A model generated the notes under the pieces. It did no database searches and had not been told where the DNA came from. It saw only the letters and a program-made list of their open reading frames with translations. DNA of 64,000 nt, from assembly GCF_900172335.1 (NCBI RefSeq), contig NZ_FWFX01000008.1:124001-188000 (forward strand), written 5' to 3'. The position numbers and the translations under genes are program-made. Within the stretch, counting starts at the first letter, position 1. Every line of letters starts with the position of its first letter. Below, piece after piece: positions 49,619-58,341 of the stretch. Source of the DNA: Roseovarius albus. GTDB taxonomy: Bacteria > Pseudomonadota > Alphaproteobacteria > Rhodobacterales > Rhodobacteraceae.

Positions 49619-49884
49619 CTCTCATCCTCCGGGGTTCAATTTCAGGTGGAAACTACCCAATCTGGGCGGCAATGAAAATCGCAAAACAGCCTCAAAATTA
49701 CTTTTCACACGCGTCGGAAATGGTAAAAAAATTGCACGTTTCACTTAAATACAAATCGCTTGCACGGTCGCTATTGTTACTCACGCGTCACATCAATATA
49801 CAGTGAATGAATTAACGCTGTGAAATTTCGTCCAAATGTTTATGTAGCGCCCAGAACACTCTAACCGCGGTTGTTATCTTGATC

Positions 49885-50715
49885 ATGACTATATGTACTC
49901 TTCCGCTCAAACGCGTTCGTGTATCGGCGATGTTAATTGGTACTTTGCTTGTCACGGGCTGTGCAAGTCCAGGACCCGATCATCAACCCGGAACTCCCTT
50001 TGACCCCTATGAAGAGCGCAACCGACAGATTCACGCGTTCAACAAGAGCATTGACCGTAATGTCTATCGCCCAGCGGGCAAAGGATATAGCGACTTTTTG
50101 CCAGATGATCCGGAAACTGCGCTCGGTCGCTTTGCGTTTAACCTGGCGATCCCCAGTGACATCGTGAACAACATTCTGCAGCTTAACATGCGTGGGGCAT
50201 TTCAGGACACTGGACGTTTCTTGGTCAATTCGACTATTGGTCTTGGCGGTTTCTTCGATCCCGCGACCGAACTGAACATGGCCCAGCCGACCAATACAAA
50301 CTTTGGAGAAACGCTGCACGTCTGGGGCGTCCAGCAAGGGGCGTATGTCGAACTGCCATTCCTTGGCCCCTCAACCGAACGTGATACTGTCGGCATGGTC
50401 GTTGATGTTTTCACCAACCCCTTGACCTATTTGCTCGCTTATCCCAACAACCTTTACGTTACCGGGGCCGCGCTTTCGGCCAATGTCGCGCGACGTGGTC
50501 GGTATGCAGATGCAATCGATTCAATTTTGTATGAAAGCGCAGATAGTTACGCGGCAAGCCGCTCACTTTATCTGCAAAATCGCAGTTTCACATTAGGACA
50601 AGACGGGGATGACACCTATCTTGATCCATATGACGATCCATATGGCGACCCTTACGGTGATCCATATGCAGACCCATATAGTGATAGTGAAGTTAGTGAG
50701 GAAACCGATGAATAA
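49885..50715 (+). CDS. mlaA: MlaA (VacJ) outer-membrane lipoprotein
   Basis: MlaA removes mislocalised phospholipid from the outer leaflet of the outer membrane, working with a porin and the MlaC shuttle. The start is ATG 49885 (a TTG at 49879 is in frame). The lipobox LLVTGC puts the lipidated Cys at about residue 26 of this 276-residue protein. The family core is PGTPFDPYEERNRQIHAFN, NLAIPSDIVNNILQLN, and VELPFLGPSTERDTVG. The C-terminal tail has five 4-residue DPYx repeats (DPYD, DPYG, DPYG, DPYA, DPYS). It overlaps mlaC by 8 bases. Confidence 0.93.
   Translation: MTICTLPLKRVRVSAMLIGTLLVTGCASPGPDHQPGTPFDPYEERNRQIHAFNKSIDRNVYRPAGKGYSDFLPDDPETALGRFAFNLAIPSDIVNNILQLNMRGAFQDTGRFLVNSTIGLGGFFDPATELNMAQPTNTNFGETLHVWGVQQGAYVELPFLGPSTERDTVGMVVDVFTNPLTYLLAYPNNLYVTGAALSANVARRGRYADAIDSILYESADSYAASRSLYLQNRSFTLGQDGDDTYLDPYDDPYGDPYGDPYADPYSDSEVSEETDE
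50623..50682 (+). repeat. 12-base tandem repeats in mlaA (DPYx tail)
   Basis: Five consecutive 12-base units, with GATCCATATG at 50623, 50635 and 50659 and diverged units at 50647 and 50671, encode DPY plus D, G, G, A or S. The tail is acidic and unstructured. Confidence 0.85.
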
Positions 50716-51310
50716 AGAAATCTCTCGCCGCTCTGTACTGGGCGGAGCAATGGCCGCAGCCATTGCAACATTGCCTTTGCCTGCGCTGGCCCTGACAGAC
50801 GCTCAGGCAGAGGCATTGGTCAACAAGGTCGTTGGTGAAATCAACAAGGTCATCGCCTCGGGCAAGCCACTGAATGCGATGATCAAGGATTTTGAACGGA
50901 TTTTCAGCCGCTATGCCGACGTCAATATCATTGCCCGCTCAACCTTGGGCCCCACAGCCAAGACGGTCAGCAAATCCCAGATGCGTGCCTTTACCAAAGC
51001 GTTTCAGGGTTACATCGCGCGGAAGTATGGCAAACGCTTTAACGAATTTGTCGGCGGCCGGATCGAAGTGAAAGGCACACGTAAAGTGAAGTCCTGGCAG
51101 GAAGTAAAATCCGTTGTGTATCTGCGCGGCTCCGCGCCGTTCAACGTGAACTTCTTGGTCTCGGACCGCTCGGGCAGGGATCTGTTCTTTGACATGATCA
51201 TCGAAGGTATCAGCCTGCGCTTGACCGAACGCACCGAAATTGGCTCGTTGCTGGATAAGAACAAAGGCAATGTTGACAAGATGATCGCTGATCTGAAAAA
51301 GGCGGGTTGA
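50708..51310 (+). CDS. mlaC: MlaC-family phospholipid-binding periplasmic protein
   Basis: The 200-residue protein would shuttle phospholipids from MlaA to the inner-membrane Mla complex. Its signal is twin-arginine-like: SRRSVLGGAMAAAIATLPL (6-24), then LALT. The mature part matches MlaC: FERIFSRYADVNIIARSTLGP (about 64-84), QMRAFTKAFQGYIARKYG, FLVSDRSGRDLFFDMIIEGISL. The start overlaps the mlaA stop (ATGAATAA). The ABC part (mlaFEDB) is not in the window. A terminator follows at 51332. Confidence 0.93.
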   Translation: MNKEISRRSVLGGAMAAAIATLPLPALALTDAQAEALVNKVVGEINKVIASGKPLNAMIKDFERIFSRYADVNIIARSTLGPTAKTVSKSQMRAFTKAFQGYIARKYGKRFNEFVGGRIEVKGTRKVKSWQEVKSVVYLRGSAPFNVNFLVSDRSGRDLFFDMIIEGISLRLTERTEIGSLLDKNKGNVDKMIADLKKAG

Positions 51311-51331
51311 TCCCAGCACGATAGAAACAAG

Positions 51332-51359
51332 AACGCCCGGATTTTATCCGGGCGTTTTG
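51332..51359 (+). terminator. Rho-independent terminator of mlaA-mlaC
   Basis: AACGCCCGGAT and ATCCGGGCGTT form a perfect 11-base stem with a 3-base TTT loop and run into TTGT, 21 bases after the mlaC stop. Confidence 0.85.
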
Positions 51360-51374
51360 TGTCCGAAACCCGAA

Positions 51375-53801
51375 TTACTTCAGAATTACACGCAGCTCCA
51401 ACCGCTCGGGCATTTCTGCCTTGAATAGATCAAGACTGTTTTCGGGCAGGCGCCAGACCGGCGTTGTTCGCCGTGGGTCACGCTCCAAGGGAATTCCCTG
51501 CAAAGTCACGTCGGCTTTGAATTGACCCTCGAACTCTTCCTCAACCTCCAAGGCGATTTGATATCCTGGGTCGGCAAAGAAGGGGTCGTTTTTCCCTTCG
51601 TATTGGTTTTCATCAGGGCGATACTCTTCAATCAGAGTGTCACGCATCTCGCGCTTGAACTCGACAAGCTTCTTAATATTCCAATACTCATTGCCCGCCT
51701 TGCGAAAGAGCATGACGGTTTCATGCAAGGCCAACTGTGCGGCCATATATTCGTCAAAAGCCGGCTGCGCGATCAGGTTGGACATTTTCTTTAGCTCTTC
51801 TTTTATCAATGACGTGCCAAAACCTTTCAACATGTCGAGCCCCACGGTAGATACGAAAGACTTAAAACCCTTTTGCCCGGTCAAGCTTTTGAAGGTGAGG
51901 TCTGACTCCTTTAGGCCTTTTGCCAAGGCGGCCTTGTCCTTCAGGATATTTTGCGCATTCTTGTAGCCTTCAGGTTTGAAACGCTGCATTTGATTGATGG
52001 CTTCGACCTCAGCCTCCCGGATCATTTTCTTCAAATGAAATGAAGTCAGATCCTGTTTCAAAACCTTGAATATATAACCGACATAGGTCTTCTTGACGCG
52101 TTTGGCCCCTTTATCCAGCAAATTTCCCAGATAGAAGGTTTCAACGATACCCAATTCCATCCAAGGGGACTGACCTTTCAGGTAGTCCTCCATACGCCCC
52201 CCTTGATACTCGTAGTAGCTTGGCTCGATCACAGTGTTTGTCACCAACTGGCTGATTAATTCGACGCCGACACCCAAAGGACCGCCCTTAGCCGACTTGG
52301 CGATCTTATACGCGGCATCCGCCCATTCGACACCAACCTGAAGGGCCAAAGAATAGTAACCCGACTGTAATAATTCTTCTGCAAACACATCAGCAATATC
52401 GGCAGCATCAATCATTTCCTCACGCGCGCGTTCGCGCACGCGGTAGGCCTGCTCGAGCAGTGCTTCATGATCGTGCAAATCTTCGTTGATGATTTTGAGC
52501 GCTTCGGTAATCGAATCTGTGACCAGTTCGATTTCGGCATCATTCGTGTAGATTGATTTCACTGCAAATCGTGTTTCATCCATGAACTGGCGCAAAGCGA
52601 TATCTGCTTTGGCGTAATCCAGCCCTGCGATCAGAAAGCGCGCCTCGGCATCAAGAGACAGGCGTTTGGCCGAGAGGTGATTTTCCTTGTCTCGTGCAAT
52701 CCGACGTTCCGCATCGCTTTCAACCAGATCCAATTCGTCCTTGAGCTGATCTACCCGGGTTTGATCGGAGGGTGTGAGTTTCGGAATACTCAACCCCTCT
52801 TTGGCGACTGCAATTCTTTCCTGCTCGGTTTCGAGTGCGACGGTTTCATTGTCCAACGCCTGCATACGTTGGTTCGCGAAGGCATCATCATCTGGGTACG
52901 TCGAGAACAGGTAGTCTATGGCGCGCTCGATCTCGCCCAATCGCTTGGTGATAGTTTCTGATCGCGCCGTCAGGTTTCTGAATTCCTGACTGTTGGCAAT
53001 GTCCTCGTCGCTGCGTTGATAGCGATCAAGGATCTTGGCAAGCTCGGACTTGATCTTGTTGACGGGTTCAAGAAATTCAGCAGTGTTCGCCTCGTGCTGA
53101 CGGGCGGCTTCTGCCAGTTCTTCCGCGCGCATGTCGCGGGTTTCCATGGCCAGTTCATAGGCTTTCTTGGCCTCTTTCGCATTATGGCGCAGGCGAAAGC
53201 TCTGTTCGGACAATGCGCTATCATCGATGATGACATCTCCGATCAGAAACCAAGGGTCGATGAAGTTCGGACGTTTGGCATTGGCTGTGCGATCCAGTTC
53301 TTCATACCAGTCTTTGCCCTGTGCGGTAGCGGTCATCAGATAGGGGTCCTGCACGCACATGCCGTTGAACTTTTCATGTTCGCAGTTTTCTTCGATATAA
53401 ATCCCCTGTGACAAGCCGATGTAATTGATGATCTGCCACCAGTCCTGCTGGTGGTCTTTGTAGCGTTCCGAATTTTCCAGACGGTCGTGAAGCTGTTTAC
53501 CCGGGAAGCTGAGGCGCGTGGCAATTAGGTTTAGATAGCCAAGGTGGAATTTTTCAATCCAGTCAAACACCTCGTAATCCGCATCCGCTTTGACCCGGTC
53601 TGTGCGATCTCTGATTTCGCGAAAGCTGCACAGGGCCGACTGCATGGAGGCGATGTCATGGGCGCGGATTTCCTCGTCTGACATACTCGGGTCGCGTTTA
53701 CCAACTGCAGCGGGGCAATCCTGCGCTTGGGCTGTGCTGGTGAACAGCGCAATGCAGAGCACTCCGGCCATGGCGGTGGATATCTTGTTCAAAATGTGCA
53801 T
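51375..53801 (-). CDS. Large secreted protein of unknown family
   Basis: The 808-residue protein has a Sec signal peptide (MHILNKISTAMAGVLCIALF ... AQA, cleavage near residue 26). Residues about 30-190 hold cysteine pairs (CPAAV; CSF; ENCEHEKFNGMCV) and the motif QQDWWQIINY. About 205-470 is charged helix, probably coiled coil (KEAKKAYELAMETRDMRAEE; ITKRLGEIERAIDYLF; VRERAREEMIDAADIADVF). The last 300 residues contain a Gly-rich hydrophobic stretch (KGGPLGVGVELISQLVTN) and end in beta-like segments (FKADVTLQGIPLERDP). I find no catalytic motif and no known family. It is probably co-transcribed with the gene at 53854. Confidence 0.8.
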   Translation of the reverse strand: MHILNKISTAMAGVLCIALFTSTAQAQDCPAAVGKRDPSMSDEEIRAHDIASMQSALCSFREIRDRTDRVKADADYEVFDWIEKFHLGYLNLIATRLSFPGKQLHDRLENSERYKDHQQDWWQIINYIGLSQGIYIEENCEHEKFNGMCVQDPYLMTATAQGKDWYEELDRTANAKRPNFIDPWFLIGDVIIDDSALSEQSFRLRHNAKEAKKAYELAMETRDMRAEELAEAARQHEANTAEFLEPVNKIKSELAKILDRYQRSDEDIANSQEFRNLTARSETITKRLGEIERAIDYLFSTYPDDDAFANQRMQALDNETVALETEQERIAVAKEGLSIPKLTPSDQTRVDQLKDELDLVESDAERRIARDKENHLSAKRLSLDAEARFLIAGLDYAKADIALRQFMDETRFAVKSIYTNDAEIELVTDSITEALKIINEDLHDHEALLEQAYRVRERAREEMIDAADIADVFAEELLQSGYYSLALQVGVEWADAAYKIAKSAKGGPLGVGVELISQLVTNTVIEPSYYEYQGGRMEDYLKGQSPWMELGIVETFYLGNLLDKGAKRVKKTYVGYIFKVLKQDLTSFHLKKMIREAEVEAINQMQRFKPEGYKNAQNILKDKAALAKGLKESDLTFKSLTGQKGFKSFVSTVGLDMLKGFGTSLIKEELKKMSNLIAQPAFDEYMAAQLALHETVMLFRKAGNEYWNIKKLVEFKREMRDTLIEEYRPDENQYEGKNDPFFADPGYQIALEVEEEFEGQFKADVTLQGIPLERDPRRTTPVWRLPENSLDLFKAEMPERLELRVILK

Positions 53802-53853
53802 TCAGATGCCTCCTTACCGTGCAGGCCTCTTGTCATATGTCAGAGCCGTCCCG

Positions 53854-54348
53854 TTATCGGCTGGCGATCAGAGAAATGGCACCAAACGCGAATTGCACTG
53901 TCACGGTTTTCACCGATGGTGCAGACTCTATTTCGACATCATAGACTGTCTTGATCACCATGCCGGGGATGACCTCCTCTCCCAACACGTTCAGGGTCGA
54001 GTTCACCCATTCGGACAGGGCGTTGATGTCGGCCTGCATCGCCTGAATGGAGCAATAGGGCTGACCGCTGTCCTTGGCGGTGCCAAATGTGCTGGCGATG
54101 GGATCATAGCCGATCAACTTGGCATAACTGGACTGCACCGTGGCGTCGGCAAAGGCGGCGGTGTCCAGCACTTCCCATCCGTTAGATTTGGACAGATCGG
54201 CATAGGCTGCTTCAACCACATCCGAGGCGATGCAGATCGCCTGGAACGCCTCGGTCATGATGGTGGTGACGTCTGATGCATACGACGCTGAACTCATCGT
54301 CCCCAAAGCGATGGCAGCGCACGCGCAGTGTCTCTTGAAATATCTCAT
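53854..54348 (-). CDS. Small secreted protein of unknown family
   Basis: A 164-residue protein with a Sec signal (MRYFKRHCACAAIALGTMSSASYA, cleavage near ASYA, residue 24). The mature domain of about 140 residues has AICIASDVVEAAYADLSKS, two Cys (about 38 and 98) that could form a disulfide, and a C-terminal strand-rich region VIKTVYDVEIESAPSVKTVTVQFAFG. It lies 52 bases upstream of the 808-residue secreted protein on the same strand; both are exported, so they may act together. No known family recognised. Confidence 0.75.
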   Translation of the reverse strand: MRYFKRHCACAAIALGTMSSASYASDVTTIMTEAFQAICIASDVVEAAYADLSKSNGWEVLDTAAFADATVQSSYAKLIGYDPIASTFGTAKDSGQPYCSIQAMQADINALSEWVNSTLNVLGEEVIPGMVIKTVYDVEIESAPSVKTVTVQFAFGAISLIASR

Positions 54349-54441
54349 CTGTCTTCCCCCGTTTCCCCTAACTCAGGCTATCACGACGGGGGTAAATTCA
54401 CCAAATTAGTGGCAGAAACAGATCGCTCTGAATTTTGTTTA

Positions 54442-56610
54442 CTACTGCCCAAAAATATCCTTGATCACGCTTTCAATCAGGCTGTCGCGTTTTTTGCGGC
54501 GGCTTTTTTTGTTTTTGCGTGGTGTGGGTTGGGCCACTTGTTTTGGTGGGGCGGGTACGATCATCGGCAGGGGTTTAGCAGGCACGCCCTCGTTTACGCG
54601 CACCATGGTTTCGCGCCAGATCTCAGCTGGCAATCCACCACCTGTGACACCCGAAAGGGGTTTGTTGTCGTCATATCCCATCCAGACCCCGGCCACATAG
54701 TCAGCCGTAAAGCCCACGAACCATGCATCGCGCGCCGCTTGTGTGGTGCCGGTTTTGCCGGCTGCCTCGCGATCCGGGAGTTTTGCGCGTTGACCTGTGC
54801 CGCTAGTGACAACCTTGTTCATCATATAGATCAGCTCTTTTGCCGCCTGTTCGCGAATGACACGTTCGCCAATCCCGCCTTCGGTAGTCATCAGAGGCTC
54901 ATCGTCGCCCTGGAGGCGCAGATCGACCAATCCGTAGGGCGTGACCGAAGATCCCCCGTTCAGGATGCCAGCATAAGCGCCCGACATCTCGAGAAGGGTG
55001 CTTTCGGATGCGCCCAGCGCCAGCGCGGGGCCTGCCGCCAGATCACTTTCAATGCCGAAATCTGTCGCCACTTGCCGCACAAGATCGAGACCAGAACGTT
55101 CTGCTACCTTGACGGCTGGAACATTCAAAGAGTGCTGCAATGCCGATGTCAAAGATACGCGTCCTGCATATTTCTTATTGTAGTTCTTCGGACACCAGCG
55201 ACCTGAACCGGGGATATTCAGGCAATAGGGTTCATCGACCACGGTGGAGTTCGGGCTCTCGCCCAATTCCAGCGCGGTGGCATAGACGAAGGGTTTGAAA
55301 GCCGAGCCGGTTTGGCGTTTCGCCTGCGTCGCGCGGTTGAAGGCGCCTGAGACCTTGGTCTTACGCCCACCAACCATGGCGCGTACCGCGCCATCTGCGG
55401 ACATGATCACCACCGCGGCCTGTGCCTTGGATCCTTCACGTACCTTAGTTTCAAAAATCAGCTTCACCGCATCTTCTGCCGCTTGTTGCAGGCGCGGGTC
55501 GAGCGTGGTTCGAATAACAACATCTTCGGTGGTGTCGCGGGTGAAGTATTGCGGTGCGGTGGCCATAACCCAATCGGCGAAGTAACCGCCAGCCTGCGCC
55601 TCGGCCGCATCGCTCAGCACTGCCGGGCTAGCCAATGCCGTCGCGGCATCGGTTGCCGAGATGTGGCCTTGGTCCTGCATCAACCCGACGACAACTGACG
55701 CCCGATTTTGTGAACGCTCCAGATTGTTGGTTGGAGCGAAGGTTGAAGGCGCCGTCAGCAAGCCCGCCAACATCGCGCTTTCGCCGATTGTAAGTTGTGC
55801 AGCGCCTTTGCCAAAATAGCGCTGCGCTGCCGCTTCGGCCCCATACGCCCCGCCACCGAAATACGCCCGGTTCAGATAGATTGAGAGGATCTCATCCTTG
55901 GTATAGGCGACCTCCATCGCCATGGCATAGATCGCCTCTTTGGCTTTCCGTGTTAGCGATGTCCGTCTGCAATCGGCAATGTAATCCGCCTCGGAATCCC
56001 ACTCCGCCTCGTCATATTCACTGCCAAAGCAGAGGAGTTTTGCCGTCTGTTGCGTCAAGGTTGATCCACCATGACCCTGCAGCGGCCCGCGCCCTTCGCG
56101 CAGGTTGATCTTGACGGCACTGGCGATCCCGATGGGATCAATGCCAATATGATACTTGAAACGCCGATCTTCGGTCGCAACAACTGCATTCTTCAAGTGT
56201 CGACTGACATTTTGCGCTGTCACGACGCCACCAAATTGATCCCCACGCCAAGCAAAGACTTCGCCGTAGCGATCCATTAATGTGACAGATCCCCGTGCCC
56301 GACCGTCTAACAATGTGTCTGCGTCTTCCAAAGTGACATATGTTAACGCCACCGCGATACCGACAACCAGCGTGACCACTGCGGTAACCCGCCAAGTGAT
56401 GGCCCAGATCAGCCCAAAGACCCAGCGGAAAAACCGCCGGAAAAACCGCGTGATCATGTTGCCGCCGGTAATCGGTTTGCGCTTGGCCCGGGTTTTGCGC
56501 TTGGGAGCTGCCTTTTTCTTGGGCGCAGGTTTCTTTTTCGCCGCCTTTTTGGGCGTACGTGTACGTTTATCCGCCACAAGGCGGGGGGATTTTCGACCTG
56601 AGTTACTCAT
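54442..56610 (-). CDS. Class A penicillin-binding protein (transglycosylase/transpeptidase)
   Basis: The 722-residue enzyme polymerises and crosslinks peptidoglycan. The N-terminus (about 1-50) is a Lys/Ala/Pro/Arg-rich tail (KKAAKKKPAPKKKAAPKRK) followed by one membrane helix (about 66-92). The GT51 domain has ATEDRRF (E147 catalytic) and GHGGSTLTQQTAKL (179-192). The transpeptidase has the acylated Ser436 in SAFK, and the C-terminal KTGTTQAARDAWF. It lacks the long insert of PBP1a and is closest in length to PBP1b/1c-type class A enzymes of alphaproteobacteria. A promoter region of about 250 bases separates it from amt. Confidence 0.93.
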   Translation of the reverse strand: MSNSGRKSPRLVADKRTRTPKKAAKKKPAPKKKAAPKRKTRAKRKPITGGNMITRFFRRFFRWVFGLIWAITWRVTAVVTLVVGIAVALTYVTLEDADTLLDGRARGSVTLMDRYGEVFAWRGDQFGGVVTAQNVSRHLKNAVVATEDRRFKYHIGIDPIGIASAVKINLREGRGPLQGHGGSTLTQQTAKLLCFGSEYDEAEWDSEADYIADCRRTSLTRKAKEAIYAMAMEVAYTKDEILSIYLNRAYFGGGAYGAEAAAQRYFGKGAAQLTIGESAMLAGLLTAPSTFAPTNNLERSQNRASVVVGLMQDQGHISATDAATALASPAVLSDAAEAQAGGYFADWVMATAPQYFTRDTTEDVVIRTTLDPRLQQAAEDAVKLIFETKVREGSKAQAAVVIMSADGAVRAMVGGRKTKVSGAFNRATQAKRQTGSAFKPFVYATALELGESPNSTVVDEPYCLNIPGSGRWCPKNYNKKYAGRVSLTSALQHSLNVPAVKVAERSGLDLVRQVATDFGIESDLAAGPALALGASESTLLEMSGAYAGILNGGSSVTPYGLVDLRLQGDDEPLMTTEGGIGERVIREQAAKELIYMMNKVVTSGTGQRAKLPDREAAGKTGTTQAARDAWFVGFTADYVAGVWMGYDDNKPLSGVTGGGLPAEIWRETMVRVNEGVPAKPLPMIVPAPPKQVAQPTPRKNKKSRRKKRDSLIESVIKDIFGQ

Positions 56611-56787
56611 GCTCGTCCTGCCCGGGACTGGTTATTGCCCCACTTTACACTGCTGCTGCGCGAAAGTTGACCCTTCTTTGAGCGCGGCTTGTCTTTTTAT
56701 ACTGCCTTCAATTTAGGCAACCAGCCCAATCTGTGTATCCCGCGCATAAATTACGCGCAGTTTCTTTGCATTTTTTACCGAATCTCT

Positions 56788-56829
56788 GTGTTTGCAGGCC
56801 TTCAGGGGTTTTTCTGCACCTGCAAACAC
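56788..56829 (+). promoter_or_regulatory. Leader hairpin upstream of amt
   Basis: GTGTTTGCAGG (56788-56798) and CCTGCAAACAC (56819-56829) are perfect 11-base arms with a 20-base loop. The hairpin ends 28 bases before the amt ATG and 13 before its AAGGAG. It lies where a 5' UTR structure or operator would control the gene. Confidence 0.55.
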
Positions 56830-56857
56830 GCGGACCCGACTCAAGGAGAACAGACCC

Positions 56858-58180
56858 ATGAAGGCCCGGACCTTATCATTCATGAGCGTCGCCCTGATGG
56901 CACTGCCACTGGCGGCCCAGGCGCAAGACAGCGCCCCCATCGCCCAAAACACCGAAATCGGTTTCATCTTTACCACCTTCATGTTCCTGGTTTCCGGGTT
57001 CCTGGTGTTCTTCATGGCCGCCGGTTTTGCCATGCTTGAGGCCGGTTTGGTGCGCAGCAAAAACGTGACCATGCAGTTGACGAAAAACATGGGGCTGTTT
57101 GGTTTGGCTTCGATCTTCTACTACGTCATCGGTTACAACCTGATGTACCCCGGCGATGGCTGGAGCATTGACGGTATTCTGGGGGCATTTTCCATTGCCG
57201 CGATGGAACCCGTCGGACTGGAAGGCGCTGAACCAGATCTGAGCTATGCCTCGGTCGGCTCTGATTTCTTCTTCCAGCTGATGTTCTGTGCGGCGACGGC
57301 CTCGATTGTCTCAGGTGCTTTGGCGGAACGCATTAAACTCTGGCCCTTCCTGATTTTCGCGATTGTTCTGACGGCCGTGATTTATCCTATTCAGGCCAGC
57401 TGGAAGTGGGGTGGTGGCTTCCTTGATGGCATGGGCTTTCAAGATTTTGCCGGCTCGACCGTAGTCCACTCGGTTGGCGGCTGGGCAGCCTTGACCGGTG
57501 CGATCATCCTCGGGCCGCGCCTTGGAAAATACAAAAACGGCCGTGTCACCGCCTTCCCGGGTTCGAACCTTGCACTAGCCACTTTGGGGACATTCATCCT
57601 GTGGCTGGGCTGGTTCGGTTTCAATGGCGGCTCACAGCTCTACATGGACACAGCAGGTAACGTGGCTGACATCAGTCGGATCTTTGTGAACACCAACACT
57701 GCTGCTGCCGCGGGTGCGATTGCGGCGCTGATCCTGACGCAGGTGATGTACAAAAAGCCAGATCTGACAATGGTGCTGAACGGTGCACTGGCCGGTCTGG
57801 TTTCGATCACGGCGGAGCCGCTGGCCCCATCGTTGCCTTTGGCCACGCTGATTGGCGCCGTAGGTGGTGTGATTGTAGTCTTTACTGTCCCCCTTCTGGA
57901 TAAGTTACAGATCGACGATGTGGTCGGTGCGATCCCGGTTCACCTGTTTGCCGGTATCTGGGGCACGCTGGCTGTGGTGCTGAGCAATGGCGATGCCAAC
58001 CTGATGACCCAGCTGACCGCCATCATCATTGTCGGTGCCTTCGTCTCGGTCGCCTCGACTGCGGTCTGGCTGGCCCTCAAATTCACCGTGGGTCTGCGCG
58101 TCGATGAGCAAACCGAAATCGACGGCTTGGATATGTCGGAATTGGGCATGGAAGCCTATCCGGACTTCACAGCCGCCTAA
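56858..58180 (+). CDS. amt: Ammonium transporter (Amt family)
   Basis: The 440-residue trimeric channel takes up ammonium. AAGGAG 9-14 bases before the ATG at 56858 decides the start. Signal peptide 1-22 (cleaved after AQA) is typical of proteobacterial Amt. Eleven helices follow. The twin histidines are in TVVHSVGGWAALTG and IPVHLFAGIWG; the Phe-gate region is WLGWFGFNGGSQ. Its C-terminal tail ends LDMSELGMEAYPDFTAA, where the PII protein GlnK normally docks. No glnK lies next to it. A 42-base hairpin leader precedes it and a terminator follows. Confidence 0.95.
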   Translation: MKARTLSFMSVALMALPLAAQAQDSAPIAQNTEIGFIFTTFMFLVSGFLVFFMAAGFAMLEAGLVRSKNVTMQLTKNMGLFGLASIFYYVIGYNLMYPGDGWSIDGILGAFSIAAMEPVGLEGAEPDLSYASVGSDFFFQLMFCAATASIVSGALAERIKLWPFLIFAIVLTAVIYPIQASWKWGGGFLDGMGFQDFAGSTVVHSVGGWAALTGAIILGPRLGKYKNGRVTAFPGSNLALATLGTFILWLGWFGFNGGSQLYMDTAGNVADISRIFVNTNTAAAAGAIAALILTQVMYKKPDLTMVLNGALAGLVSITAEPLAPSLPLATLIGAVGGVIVVFTVPLLDKLQIDDVVGAIPVHLFAGIWGTLAVVLSNGDANLMTQLTAIIIVGAFVSVASTAVWLALKFTVGLRVDEQTEIDGLDMSELGMEAYPDFTAA

Positions 58181-58206
58181 ACAAGACATCAGATCGAAAT
58201 CCAGTG

Positions 58207-58235
58207 AGAGGGCGCGGCGTTTTTCTGCGCCCTCT
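58207..58235 (+). terminator. Terminator of amt
   Basis: AGAGGGCGC and GCGCCCTCT form a perfect 9-base stem around an 11-base T-rich loop, 26 bases after the amt stop. The T run after it is short. Confidence 0.6.
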
Positions 58236-58341
58236 ATTGTGCGCAAGTTCCGACCTTGATTATGCTTTCAACATCCGAAAATCTCGGAATGTCAAAAGCA
58301 TCTGTAAATACATAACTTTATCAAACAGGGCAAAACAGACA

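Noticed and set aside
58201..58341. Second half of a split acyltransferase gene beyond the fusion stop
   Set aside because: The acyltransferase domain ends normally with a basic tail; the remaining 140 bases contain only the amt terminator and no continuing frame.
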